From Prevotella ihumii (GTDB lineage Bacteria; Bacteroidota; Bacteroidia; Bacteroidales; Bacteroidaceae), in assembly GCF_900155655.1 (NCBI RefSeq), contig NZ_LT706987.1, positions 978,339 through 1,013,540 of the forward strand: a DNA stretch of 35,202 nt, written 5' to 3'. The position numbers and the translations under genes are program-made. Positions 25,601-34,695 of the stretch are shown here, in pieces. How positions within the stretch are numbered: the first letter of the stretch is position 1; every line of letters starts with the position of its first letter. The notes beneath the pieces were generated by a model. That model saw nothing but the letters and a program-made list of their open reading frames with translations, did no database searches and was not told the DNA's origin.

Positions 25601-26881
25601 CTACATTGTATATTGGAAACCGATAGAAGCAAACTCTTTCAACTGCCAATAGCCACGCTTACCATCACGCTTTACACCATCGTCAAAGCGAGGATAAATA
25701 AAGATTTGCGCGCCGATATACTTGTTGAATTGAAGTTTGAAAGTATTCTCCCATTCCAATTCAGCACGCTTATAAGTGGTATAGGCATACAAGCGGGTTT
25801 TCCAAGTTAAGGCCTCCATTAAGTTCCATTCTAAATCCAAGGTCAATTCAGAACCGAAGTCGTGGCGCACATAGCGTCCTTCCTCTATACCCAAACGCCC
25901 TGAAAGGTCTTTCAGACGGGTGTATTTTAGGTTGTAAGCCAATGGCGCAAGGTGCACATTACCCTTCAACTTATGGTTTAACCAATCTACCGAATAATCC
26001 ATACCGACAGAAAGATTAAGATTGAGCGGTGCGAGGAAGTCAGAATAGAGTTTTGCATCATTCGAACGATACGAATGATAGAACTGTGTATAACCTACAA
26101 ATTGCACGGTGTAATACCATTTCTTTGTAGCTTGAAGACCAAATTTTGAGGTTAAGCGAATAAGGTCTTCAGTGGTTTTAAAACTATGGAGCGAGTCTGA
26201 TTTGCTACTCTGCAAACCGAATTTAAGTTCCAATCTGTTGTCCCATTTCACCTTCTGTTTGTTGTTGTAATTCTCTTCCAACAATACCGAACTCAATACA
26301 GAATAGTTGCTTTCGCCCCCCTTATACCAGTTGTCCGATACATAACTTTGAAGCAATTGCAATGCAAATTCGCGCTTATGTGTCCAAAAGTTAGGCTTAA
26401 TCACCATAACATCTACAGGCGTAGCTGAAGTTTCGATAGGAGTTGGGGCAACTTCCTCCACCAAATCCACCTCTTGTTGAATAGGTTTGCTTATCTCTAC
26501 AGCTGTAGACTGTTGTTGCTGCAAATCCTTATCCGTAGTAACCACTAAGGCTGGTTTTGAGAGATAAATTCCAAGAAGTGTCTTGTCGATTAATTTATGA
26601 TTAGACAGATTAAACTCTTTATTTATAACATCTTTGTAATACGTTAAGGGTAAGAAGAGTTTAGCTAAATCTATAGGCTTGCTTTTTTGCGCTTTTGCAA
26701 CTCGTATTTGCCCATCTGCCACACGCATTTTGGCCATTTCTAAAGAGTCGCTATATGCTTTCAAAAAAGCATTATTTTCAACTAAACCCACACTTTTTTG
26801 TGTAGTTAAATTCGTATTTTGGGCACTTATAGGAAGTGCCAATCCTAAATAAAAAAATAGTGATAAAAACTTTCGATTCAT
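25601..26881 (-). CDS. DUF3078 family outer-membrane-type protein
   Basis: The 426-residue protein begins with a signal peptide (MNRKFLSLFFYLGLALPISA) and has the DUF3078 hallmark NWYKGGESNYS after LLQSYVSD. About 220 residues of alternating strands follow, ending in an aromatic-rich C-terminal strand (IGFQYTM) typical of outer-membrane barrels. Residues about 60-165 are a soluble, proline-containing linker. Function is unknown; the family is widespread in Bacteroidota. A TAAGTTTG -10-like box lies at 26904-26911 on the minus strand. Confidence 0.85.
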   Translation of the reverse strand: MNRKFLSLFFYLGLALPISAQNTNLTTQKSVGLVENNAFLKAYSDSLEMAKMRVADGQIRVAKAQKSKPIDLAKLFLPLTYYKDVINKEFNLSNHKLIDKTLLGIYLSKPALVVTTDKDLQQQQSTAVEISKPIQQEVDLVEEVAPTPIETSATPVDVMVIKPNFWTHKREFALQLLQSYVSDNWYKGGESNYSVLSSVLLEENYNNKQKVKWDNRLELKFGLQSSKSDSLHSFKTTEDLIRLTSKFGLQATKKWYYTVQFVGYTQFYHSYRSNDAKLYSDFLAPLNLNLSVGMDYSVDWLNHKLKGNVHLAPLAYNLKYTRLKDLSGRLGIEEGRYVRHDFGSELTLDLEWNLMEALTWKTRLYAYTTYKRAELEWENTFKLQFNKYIGAQIFIYPRFDDGVKRDGKRGYWQLKEFASIGFQYTM

Positions 26882-27047
26882 TACTGCATTTTATATATGC
26901 GTACAAACTTACATAAAAAAGTTTGAATGGCGCATAAAAATGCCGAAAAAAGCAAAAATGAGGGCATCTAAACTGAAAGCAGAAAAGTATTTTATACATA
27001 ATATAAACAAAAAAAGATGATTTCCTCGAACTTTAATAGTTTTTTAC

Positions 27048-27055
27048 TATCTTTG
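27048..27055 (+). promoter_or_regulatory. -10-like box of the pyrG operon
   Basis: TATCTTTG matches TAnnTTTG, 60 bases upstream of pyrG. The -33 box is weak (TTTC with a 23-base spacer). Confidence 0.5.
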
Positions 27056-27114
27056 CAGATTGTAATAGTCAGTAGACTTTAAGTAAAGGAAATAAAAATA
27101 TTAAAATAATCATC

Positions 27115-28722
27115 GTGACTGAAACAAAGTACATTTTCGTAACTGGCGGTGTGGTTTCTTCCTTAGGCAAGGGCATCATATCATCGTCAATTGGAAAACT
27201 TCTTCAAGCAAGAGGTTACAACATCACAATTCAGAAGTTCGACCCCTATATCAACATCGATCCAGGGACACTTAATCCATACGAACACGGAGAGTGTTAC
27301 GTTACGGTTGACGGTATGGAAACCGACCTTGACTTAGGACACTACGAGCGTTTTACAGGAATTCAGACCACAAAGGCTAATTCGATGACAACGGGACGTA
27401 TCTACAAAAGTGTTATAGACAAGGAACGCCGTGGCGACTACTTGGGCAAAACTATTCAGGTGGTTCCACACATCACAGATGAGATAAAGCGTAACATTAA
27501 GCAGTTGGGGTTGAAGCACAATTACGACTTTGTGATTACTGAAATTGGTGGAACAATTGGTGACATTGAGTCTGCACCATTCTTGGAAGCTATTCGCCAA
27601 TTGAAATGGGAGTTGGGCAAGAAGGCTATCAACTTGCACCTCACATACGTTCCTTATCTTAATGCTGCTGGCGAATTGAAAACTAAGCCTACACAGCACA
27701 GTGTAAAGGAATTGCAAAGTGTAGGTATTCAGCCTGATATTCTTGTGATGCGAACCGAGAAGCATTTGGGCGAAGATATTCGCAAAAAGGTGGCAGCATT
27801 CTGTAATGTAGATTTAGACTGCGTTGTACAGAGCGAAGATCTTCCAAGTATCTACGAAGTGCCTATCAATATGCAGCAACAAGGACTTGATGCTGCTATT
27901 CTTCGCAAGTGTGGAGAGGAAGTGAAACCTACTCCAGAATTGGGACCTTGGAAAGAATTTTTGGATAGACGCAATCGTGCAACTGAAGAAGTTAATATCG
28001 GTTTGGTGGGTAAATACGACTTGCAAGATGCGTATAAAAGTATTCGCGAAAGCCTCTCGCAAGCAGGAACATACAACGACCATAAAACAGTAATTCACTT
28101 CGTCAACTCTGAAGAACTCACCAAAGATAATGTAGAGGAGAAGTTGGAAGGATTGGACGGTGTAATGATTTGCCCAGGTTTTGGCCAACGTGGTATCGAA
28201 GGAAAGATTGTTGCAGCACATTATACACGTACTCACGATATTCCAACTTTCGGCATTTGCTTGGGTATGCAGATGATAGTTACCGAATTTGCACGTAATG
28301 TCTTAGGTTATGCTGATGCCAATTCGCGCGAGTTTGACGAAAAGACTCCTCATAATGTTATTGACATTATGGAAGAGCAAAAGAACATTACCAATATGGG
28401 AGGTACGATGCGTTTAGGAGCATACGAATGTGTAATCCGCCAAAACTCTCGTGCTTGTAACATCTACAAGCAAGAATATATTCAAGAAAGACACCGCCAT
28501 AGATACGAATTCAATAACGATTACGAAAAAGAATTCGAACGCAATGGTATGTTGTGTGTGGGTAGAAACCCTGAAAGCGACTTGGTAGAAATAGTAGAAA
28601 TACCATCATTGAAATGGTATATTGGTACACAATTCCACCCTGAATATCAGTCTACGGTATTGAAACCACACCCTCTCTTCCTTGATTTCATTAAGACAGC
28701 TATCGAAAATAAGAAAAAATAA
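27115..28722 (+). CDS. pyrG: CTP synthase
   Basis: PyrG makes CTP from UTP, ATP and glutamine. The N-terminal synthetase domain has the P-loop GGVVSSLGKGI (11-21) and the conserved KFDPYINIDPGTLNPYEHGE stretch. The C-terminal class I amidotransferase has C382 (FGICLGMQM) and H508/E510 (FHPEY). The length is 535. The start is GTG at 27115, which keeps the usual N-terminus TETKYIFVTGG. yidC begins 3 bases after the stop. Confidence 0.98.
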   Translation: MTETKYIFVTGGVVSSLGKGIISSSIGKLLQARGYNITIQKFDPYINIDPGTLNPYEHGECYVTVDGMETDLDLGHYERFTGIQTTKANSMTTGRIYKSVIDKERRGDYLGKTIQVVPHITDEIKRNIKQLGLKHNYDFVITEIGGTIGDIESAPFLEAIRQLKWELGKKAINLHLTYVPYLNAAGELKTKPTQHSVKELQSVGIQPDILVMRTEKHLGEDIRKKVAAFCNVDLDCVVQSEDLPSIYEVPINMQQQGLDAAILRKCGEEVKPTPELGPWKEFLDRRNRATEEVNIGLVGKYDLQDAYKSIRESLSQAGTYNDHKTVIHFVNSEELTKDNVEEKLEGLDGVMICPGFGQRGIEGKIVAAHYTRTHDIPTFGICLGMQMIVTEFARNVLGYADANSREFDEKTPHNVIDIMEEQKNITNMGGTMRLGAYECVIRQNSRACNIYKQEYIQERHRHRYEFNNDYEKEFERNGMLCVGRNPESDLVEIVEIPSLKWYIGTQFHPEYQSTVLKPHPLFLDFIKTAIENKKK

Positions 28723-28725
28723 GAA

Positions 28726-30648
28726 ATGGACAAAAATACTATTATCGGTTTTGTTCTCATCGCTGCCGTATTATTTGGCTTTGCGTGGTGGCAACAACCA
28801 TCTGAAGAACAAATTAAACAACAGCGTATAGAATTTGTAAAAGACTCTATCGCTAATGCAAAAAAGATAGCTGCACAAAAGAATAAGGCGGCACAAGCTG
28901 CACAGCAAAATGCTATGGCTTCGGCTGATAGCTCTGCCCTATTCTATTCTGCATTGAAAGGTACAGCACAAGATATTGTGTTGAAGAATGACAAGGTGGA
29001 ACTCACACTCAATACTAAGGGTGGTGTGGTGAAGCAAGCTGTGATTAAAAACTACGTTGGACACGACGTTACTTCAAAGAAAGATAGAAGTAAGGACAAG
29101 AAGGATGTAACCTTATTTACAGGTGAAGACCAAAACTTGAACTTTATGTTGGCAACTAAGACTGACAACATTGAGACAAAAGACCTTTATTTCACTCCAA
29201 GTAACGTTACCGACTCTACAGTTACATTGACTGCTACAGCAACTAATGGCAAAACACTTACACTAAATTACACCTTAGGCAAGTCGTATATGCTACGTCT
29301 TAGCTTGCAGGCAAATGGTATGAATGGTATATTCAAACCGGGCGAAAACCAATTGTTGGTAAATTGGCAAGAGAAGTGTAAGCAACAAGAATTGGGCTAT
29401 ACGTTTGAAAATCGTTATGCTACCTTAACTTATAAGAATAGCGAAGGAAGCACCGACTATCTAAGCGAAACAGCTGAAAAAGAGGAAACAATGGAAGAAG
29501 CATTGGATTGGATTGCATTCAAAAACCAATTCTTCTCTGCTGTAATGATTTCTAAAGATGGCTTTGCAACGGGTGCAAAACTCAAGAGCACACCACTTCA
29601 AAAGGAATCACATTACCTCAAACAATACAATGCAAACCTTGCTACAACATTCGACCCTTCAGGTGCTAAGGTTTCTGAGTTTGAATTTTTCTTTGGACCT
29701 AACGACTTCCGTCTCCTTAAAAGCATTGAGGAAGAAAGTAAGTTTGGCAAAGAACTTGAAATGCAACGTTTGGTTTACTTAGGTTGGCCATTGTTCCGTA
29801 TCATCAACAGATGGTTTACAATCTATGTTTTCGACTGGTTGAGCAAGATTTTCCCAATGGGTGTTGTACTCATCTTGATTACAATGCTTTTGAAGTTTAT
29901 CACCTATCCTATGGTGAAGAAAAGCTATATGAGCTCGGCTAAAATGCGTGTTTTAAAACCAAAACTCGATGAAGCTACAAAGCAATACAATAAGCCTGAA
30001 GACCAGATGCAAAAGCAACAAGCAATGATGCAGATGTACTCTGAATATGGTGTAAGTCCACTTTCAGGTTGTTTGCCTATGCTTATTCAGATGCCTATTT
30101 GGATTGCTATGTTCAACTTTGTTCCAAACGCAATCCAGCTTCGTGGCGAAAGTTTCCTTTGGATGGACGACCTTAGCACATACGACCCTATCATCTCGTG
30201 GGGTTCTAACTTGTGGCTTATTGGTGACCATATCTCATTGACTTGTATCTTATTCTGCTCTGCTAATATCTTGTACTCTTGGTTTACAATGCAGCAACAG
30301 AAAGACCAAATGGTGGGACAACAGGCTGAACAAATGAAGATGATGCAATGGATGATGTACTTGATGCCATTGATGTTCTTCTTTATGTTCAACGACTATT
30401 CATCAGGATTGAATTTCTATTACTTCGTTTCTCTATTCTTCTCAGCAGCAATTATGTGGGGCTTGCGTAAGACAACCAATGACAAGAAATTGCTTGCTAT
30501 ACTTGAGGCACGCCGTGAGGAGAATAAAAAGAATCCTAAGAAACAAGGCGGATTGGCTGCACGTATGCAGGCACTTCAGCAAATGCAGCAACAGCAGATG
30601 GAAGAAAACCGTCGCAGACAGGAAGAACTAAACCGTAAAAAACAATAA
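28726..30648 (+). CDS. yidC: Membrane protein insertase YidC
   Basis: YidC inserts proteins into the cytoplasmic membrane with or without SecYEG. The 640-residue protein has an N-terminal membrane helix (residues about 5-21), a periplasmic beta domain (about 75-350) and the conserved C-terminal membrane core from about residue 370 (GVVLILITMLLKFITYPMVK, SPLSGCLPMLIQMPIWIAMF, LMFFFMFNDYSSGLNFYY). The last 40 residues are a Gln/Arg/Lys-rich cytoplasmic tail. Gaps of 3 and 7 bases to its neighbours show co-transcription with pyrG and the peptidase. Confidence 0.97.
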   Translation: MDKNTIIGFVLIAAVLFGFAWWQQPSEEQIKQQRIEFVKDSIANAKKIAAQKNKAAQAAQQNAMASADSSALFYSALKGTAQDIVLKNDKVELTLNTKGGVVKQAVIKNYVGHDVTSKKDRSKDKKDVTLFTGEDQNLNFMLATKTDNIETKDLYFTPSNVTDSTVTLTATATNGKTLTLNYTLGKSYMLRLSLQANGMNGIFKPGENQLLVNWQEKCKQQELGYTFENRYATLTYKNSEGSTDYLSETAEKEETMEEALDWIAFKNQFFSAVMISKDGFATGAKLKSTPLQKESHYLKQYNANLATTFDPSGAKVSEFEFFFGPNDFRLLKSIEEESKFGKELEMQRLVYLGWPLFRIINRWFTIYVFDWLSKIFPMGVVLILITMLLKFITYPMVKKSYMSSAKMRVLKPKLDEATKQYNKPEDQMQKQQAMMQMYSEYGVSPLSGCLPMLIQMPIWIAMFNFVPNAIQLRGESFLWMDDLSTYDPIISWGSNLWLIGDHISLTCILFCSANILYSWFTMQQQKDQMVGQQAEQMKMMQWMMYLMPLMFFFMFNDYSSGLNFYYFVSLFFSAAIMWGLRKTTNDKKLLAILEARREENKKNPKKQGGLAARMQALQQMQQQQMEENRRRQEELNRKKQ

Positions 30649-30655
30649 AATAACA

Positions 30656-32821
30656 ATGAACAAAAGCATCTCATTAGCAATTGCCGCAACATTAGCAATG
30701 AATAGCGGCGTTGTATCAGCACAGGAAGTGAATATTGGCAAGAGCAAAATGACGCTCAAAAGCGATATTATGACCCCTGAAGTTTTGTGGGAAATGGGAC
30801 GTGTGGGAAGCGCAACAGCTTCTCCCGATGGTAGCAAAATTGTTTACCAAGTGGGCTATTACAGCGTAAAAGAAAATAGAGGACACCAAGTTCTTTATAT
30901 TATGGACGCTAATGGCAAGAACGTTCGTCAACTCACAACATCTGCAAAGAGCGAAACAAGTGCAACTTGGCTCGACAATAACACCATTGCCTACCTTTCT
31001 GAAGGTCAAGTATGGACAATGAACACTGCAGGTGCAGACCGTAAAAAGCTATCTAATTCGGAAATAGAAATCGAAGGCTTCCTCTTCTCACCTAACAAGC
31101 AACAAGTTCTTCTTATAAAGAGCTTACCTTACTACGGCACAATAAAGAAGAACCCAGACGACCTCCCAAAGACAACAGGTATCTTAGCAACAGATATGAA
31201 TTATCGCCATTGGGATCACTATGTGCAGTCTATTGCTCACCCATTCTTGGCTGATGTAAACAATGGCACAATCTCTGAAGGCTATGACATCATTGATGGC
31301 GAACCATTTGAAAGTCCTTTAGCACCATTTGGTGGTATCGAACAATTTGCTTGGAGCAATGATTCAAAGTCTATCGCTTATACTTGTCGCAAAAAAGAAG
31401 GTGTAGATTATGCCACATCAACCGATGCCGACATCTACCTTTATAATATAGCAACAAAAGAATCTGTAAACTTATGCAAGCCAAAAGGTTATGTTGCGCC
31501 TCAGAAAGATTTAACCAAGAGCCTTCGCCATCAAGCTGTAAATAGTCAAGCAGGCGATTTGAATGTTGGTTACGATGTCAATCCAAGCTTCTCTCCTGAT
31601 GGAAAATACATCTCTTGGCAAAGTATGAAGCACGATGGATACGAAAGCGACCGCAATCGCCTTTGTGTTTACGAGCTTGCAACTGGTAAAAAGACTTACG
31701 TAACTGAATCTTTCGACTCTAATGTAGAAGGCTATGTTTGGGCAGCGAACTCTAAAGACCTTTACTTTATCGGTCCTTGGCACGCTACTACTAATGTTTA
31801 TCAAACCAATTTAAAAGGTGAAGTAAAACAATTGACCGATGGTAAGCACGACTACGTAAGTATTTCTTTACTTGGAGATAATGGTAAAAAGCTCTTGGGT
31901 ATGCGTCAATGTCACGCACAACCTTCTGAAATCTATGCTATCACTCCATCTAAAAAAGAAAAGCAAAGCGAACAAGTGCAGTTGAGCTTTGAGAATAAAG
32001 ACATTCTCGACCAATTGGCAATGGGCAATAGCGAAGCACGTTGGACTAAGACTACCGATGGCAAAGACCTTTTGTATTGGGTAATCACTCCTCCTCACTT
32101 CGACCCAAATAAGAAATATCCTACCTTATTATATTGTCAAGGTGGTCCACAAAGCCCTGTTTCACAATTTTGGAGCGTTCGTTGGAACTTCCAAATGATG
32201 GCAGCAAATGGTTATGTTGTCATTGCTCCTAATCGTCGTGGCGTTCCTGGTTTCGGTAGCGAATGGAACGAAGCTATCAGTCAGGACTGGGCAGGTCAAT
32301 GTATGAAAGACTACCTTTCGGCTATTGACGATGCAGCGAATAACATTCCATTCGTAGACAAAGACCGTCTCGGTGCAGTAGGCGCATCTTTCGGTGGCTT
32401 CTCTGTATATTGGTTGGCTGCTAATCACAACAAACGCTTCAAGGCGTTCATCGCTCACGATGGTGCATTCAATCTCGAAAGTATGTACACCGATACAGAA
32501 GAGGCTTGGTTTAGCAACTGGGAATACGATGATGCTTATTGGAACAAAGACCAAACTCCACAGGCACAACGCACATACGCAAACAGTCCACACAAGATGG
32601 TAGACAAATGGGACACCCCAATTCTCTGTATCCACGGAGAAAAGGACTACCGCATCAACGCTAACCAAGGTATGGGCGCATTCAATGCTGCACGCCTTCG
32701 TGGTATTCCTGCAGAGTTGTTGCTCTTCCCTGACGAAAATCACTGGGTATTGAAACCACAGAATGGTATCCTTTGGCAGCGCACTTTCTTTAATTGGCTC
32801 GACCGTTGGTTGAAGAAGTAA
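30656..32821 (+). CDS. S9 family serine peptidase, DPP5-like
   Basis: The 721-residue exported peptidase probably removes dipeptides from peptide N-termini in the periplasm. A signal peptide ends at VVSAQ (about residue 23). Residues about 50-430 form a beta-propeller with PD40-like repeats (GSATASPDGSKIVYQVG, NPSFSPDGKYISWQS). The alpha/beta-hydrolase domain carries the triad S578 (GASFGGFSVY), D664 (HGEKDYRI) and H696 (DENHWV). The overall sequence resembles dipeptidyl-peptidase 5 of Porphyromonas; substrate preference is inferred. It starts 7 bases after yidC, an odd partner for housekeeping genes but plausible for an amino-acid-fermenting lifestyle. Confidence 0.88.
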   Translation: MNKSISLAIAATLAMNSGVVSAQEVNIGKSKMTLKSDIMTPEVLWEMGRVGSATASPDGSKIVYQVGYYSVKENRGHQVLYIMDANGKNVRQLTTSAKSETSATWLDNNTIAYLSEGQVWTMNTAGADRKKLSNSEIEIEGFLFSPNKQQVLLIKSLPYYGTIKKNPDDLPKTTGILATDMNYRHWDHYVQSIAHPFLADVNNGTISEGYDIIDGEPFESPLAPFGGIEQFAWSNDSKSIAYTCRKKEGVDYATSTDADIYLYNIATKESVNLCKPKGYVAPQKDLTKSLRHQAVNSQAGDLNVGYDVNPSFSPDGKYISWQSMKHDGYESDRNRLCVYELATGKKTYVTESFDSNVEGYVWAANSKDLYFIGPWHATTNVYQTNLKGEVKQLTDGKHDYVSISLLGDNGKKLLGMRQCHAQPSEIYAITPSKKEKQSEQVQLSFENKDILDQLAMGNSEARWTKTTDGKDLLYWVITPPHFDPNKKYPTLLYCQGGPQSPVSQFWSVRWNFQMMAANGYVVIAPNRRGVPGFGSEWNEAISQDWAGQCMKDYLSAIDDAANNIPFVDKDRLGAVGASFGGFSVYWLAANHNKRFKAFIAHDGAFNLESMYTDTEEAWFSNWEYDDAYWNKDQTPQAQRTYANSPHKMVDKWDTPILCIHGEKDYRINANQGMGAFNAARLRGIPAELLLFPDENHWVLKPQNGILWQRTFFNWLDRWLKK

Positions 32822-32832
32822 TAATCTAATCC

Positions 32833-32867
32833 CTTGCTTGATAGCACATTCTGTGCTATCAAGCAAG
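32833..32867 (+). terminator. Terminator of the pyrG-yidC-peptidase operon
   Basis: CTTGCTTGATAGCACA pairs perfectly with TGTGCTATCAAGCAAG around a 3-base loop, a 16-bp stem. No T-run follows, so read-through into the transporter gene is possible. Confidence 0.75.
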
Positions 32868-32899
32868 ACAAAAAGAAACATTAATCAATAAATTATATT

Positions 32900-34522
32900 A
32901 TGACAGACCAAATTCAAAAAACCCTTAGAGACTCGGCTGGCGCACGTTGGACAGCCCTCCTACTCTTGTCTCTTGCAATGTTCTGTTCTTACATCTTTGT
33001 GGACATCCTCTCTCCTATCAAGGACTTGATGCTCTCACAACGTGGTTGGGACTCAACAGCATTCGGAACAATGCAAAGTTCTGAAACTTTCCTCAACGTG
33101 TTCGTATTCTTCCTCATCTTTGCAGGTATCATTCTCGACAAGATGGGTGTACGTTTCACAGCCCTTCTTTCAGGTGCTGTAATGCTCACAGGCGCATGTA
33201 TCAAGTACTACGCAATTAGCGAAGGCTTTAAAGGTAGTGGACTCGAAGCTTGGTTTACTGAAAACTTGAACCACATTCCATTGTTCGAACAGCTTGGTGT
33301 ATCTCCTTTCTATGAAGGTATGCCTGCATCAGCTAAGCTTTCAGCCGTAGGTTTTATGCTCTTCGGTTGTGGTACCGAAATGGCTGGTATTATGGTCTCT
33401 CGTGGTATCGTAAAATGGTTTAAGGGCAAGGAAATGGCACTCGCTATGGGTTCAGAGATGGCTCTCGCACGCTTGGGTGTTGCTACTTGTATGATATTCT
33501 CACCATTCTTTGCAAAGTTGGGTGGCAATGTAGACGTTTCTCGCTCAGTAGCTTTCGGTGTTGTACTTATCTGTATTGCTGTAATGATGTTCGTAGCTTA
33601 CTTCTTTATGGACAAGAAGCTTGACTCACAAACAGGTGAAGCAGAAGAACAAGAAGACCCATTCAAGCTCAGCGACCTTGGTCAAATTCTCAGCAGTATG
33701 GGTTTCTGGCTCGTATCTTTGCTTTGCGTGCTTTACTACTCTGCAATTTTCCCATTCCAAAAGTACGCTGTAAATATGTTGCAGTGTAACTTAACCTTCG
33801 AGACACTTCCTGAAGGTTCATTCTGGAGCTCAACCCAAGTTACTATTGTTCAATACTGTGTGATGTTGGTTGTTGCTGCAACAGCATTTATGTTCAACTT
33901 TATGAAGAACAAGAGTGTAAAGTACACCGTACTCTGCATCTCTATCGCATCACTCATTGGCTATTGCTATATGGGCTATATGCGTCAGTCAGCAGAGTCT
34001 ATCTTTGCTGTATTCCCATTGCTCGCAGTAGGTATCACACCAATCCTTGGTAGCTATGTAGACCACAAGGGTAAGGCAGCTACTATGCTTATTCTCGGTG
34101 CGTTATTGCTCATTAGCTGTCACCTCACCTTCGCATTTGTTCTTCCTATGTTCAGGGGCAACGCTATTGGTGGTGTTGTAGTAGCTTACTTGACAATCCT
34201 CGTACTCGGTGCTTCTTTCTCACTTGTTCCAGCTTCATTGTGGCCAAGTGTGCCAAAGCTTGTCGATCCAAAGATTATTGGTTCAGCATACGCACTCATT
34301 TTCTGGATTCAGAACATTGGTCTTTGGTTGTTCCCATTGCTTATCGGTAAGGTTTTGGACAACTCAAATGTAGGTATCACCGACCCTACAAAGTACGACT
34401 ACACCAACCCACTCCTTATGTTGGCAGGTCTTGGTGTTGCAGCTTTGGTTATCGGTCTTATCCTCAAGGCTGTTGATAAGAAGAAAGGTCTTGGTTTGGA
34501 ATTGCCAAACATCACAGAATAA
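32900..34522 (+). CDS. MFS transporter
   Basis: The 540-residue membrane protein has about 12 hydrophobic helices in two sets, separated by a charged loop near residue 245 (QTGEAEEQEDPFK). The motif-A-like GIILDKMGVRFTAL follows helix 2, typical of the major facilitator superfamily. An insertion of about 45 residues (GFKGSGLEAWFTENLNHIPL and the rest) separates helices 3 and 4. The substrate cannot be told from sequence; peptide or amino acid uptake would fit the neighbouring peptidase, but that is only context. Confidence 0.85.
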   Translation: MTDQIQKTLRDSAGARWTALLLLSLAMFCSYIFVDILSPIKDLMLSQRGWDSTAFGTMQSSETFLNVFVFFLIFAGIILDKMGVRFTALLSGAVMLTGACIKYYAISEGFKGSGLEAWFTENLNHIPLFEQLGVSPFYEGMPASAKLSAVGFMLFGCGTEMAGIMVSRGIVKWFKGKEMALAMGSEMALARLGVATCMIFSPFFAKLGGNVDVSRSVAFGVVLICIAVMMFVAYFFMDKKLDSQTGEAEEQEDPFKLSDLGQILSSMGFWLVSLLCVLYYSAIFPFQKYAVNMLQCNLTFETLPEGSFWSSTQVTIVQYCVMLVVAATAFMFNFMKNKSVKYTVLCISIASLIGYCYMGYMRQSAESIFAVFPLLAVGITPILGSYVDHKGKAATMLILGALLLISCHLTFAFVLPMFRGNAIGGVVVAYLTILVLGASFSLVPASLWPSVPKLVDPKIIGSAYALIFWIQNIGLWLFPLLIGKVLDNSNVGITDPTKYDYTNPLLMLAGLGVAALVIGLILKAVDKKKGLGLELPNITE

Positions 34523-34541
34523 TCTTTTTAAAACTATTTAT

Positions 34542-34573
34542 AAAGAGCTGGAATTTTCTAATTTCAGCTCTTT
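34542..34573 (+). terminator. Terminator of the MFS gene
   Basis: AAAGAGCTGGAATT and AATTTCAGCTCTTT form a 14-bp stem with one mismatch and a 4-base loop, followed by TTTATTC. Confidence 0.8.
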
Positions 34574-34649
34574 TTTATTCCTTTTAGAGCAAATACCTTA
34601 AAGTTTGCGTTTTATTCGTAAGCATCCAATATTAGCCGACTTTCACACC

Positions 34650-34695
34650 AACAAATAACCCTTATATGTCTGGCAGCATATAAGGGTTATTTGTT
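34650..34695. terminator. Perfect 19-bp hairpin at the right IS66 copy
   Basis: The arms are the same as in the left copy with an 8-base loop TCTGGCAG. It overlaps the transposase stop codon. Confidence 0.7.

Noticed and set aside
32162..32881. 239-codon minus-strand frame opposite the peptidase
   Set aside because: It is antisense to the conserved catalytic domain of the S9 peptidase and has no domain of its own.
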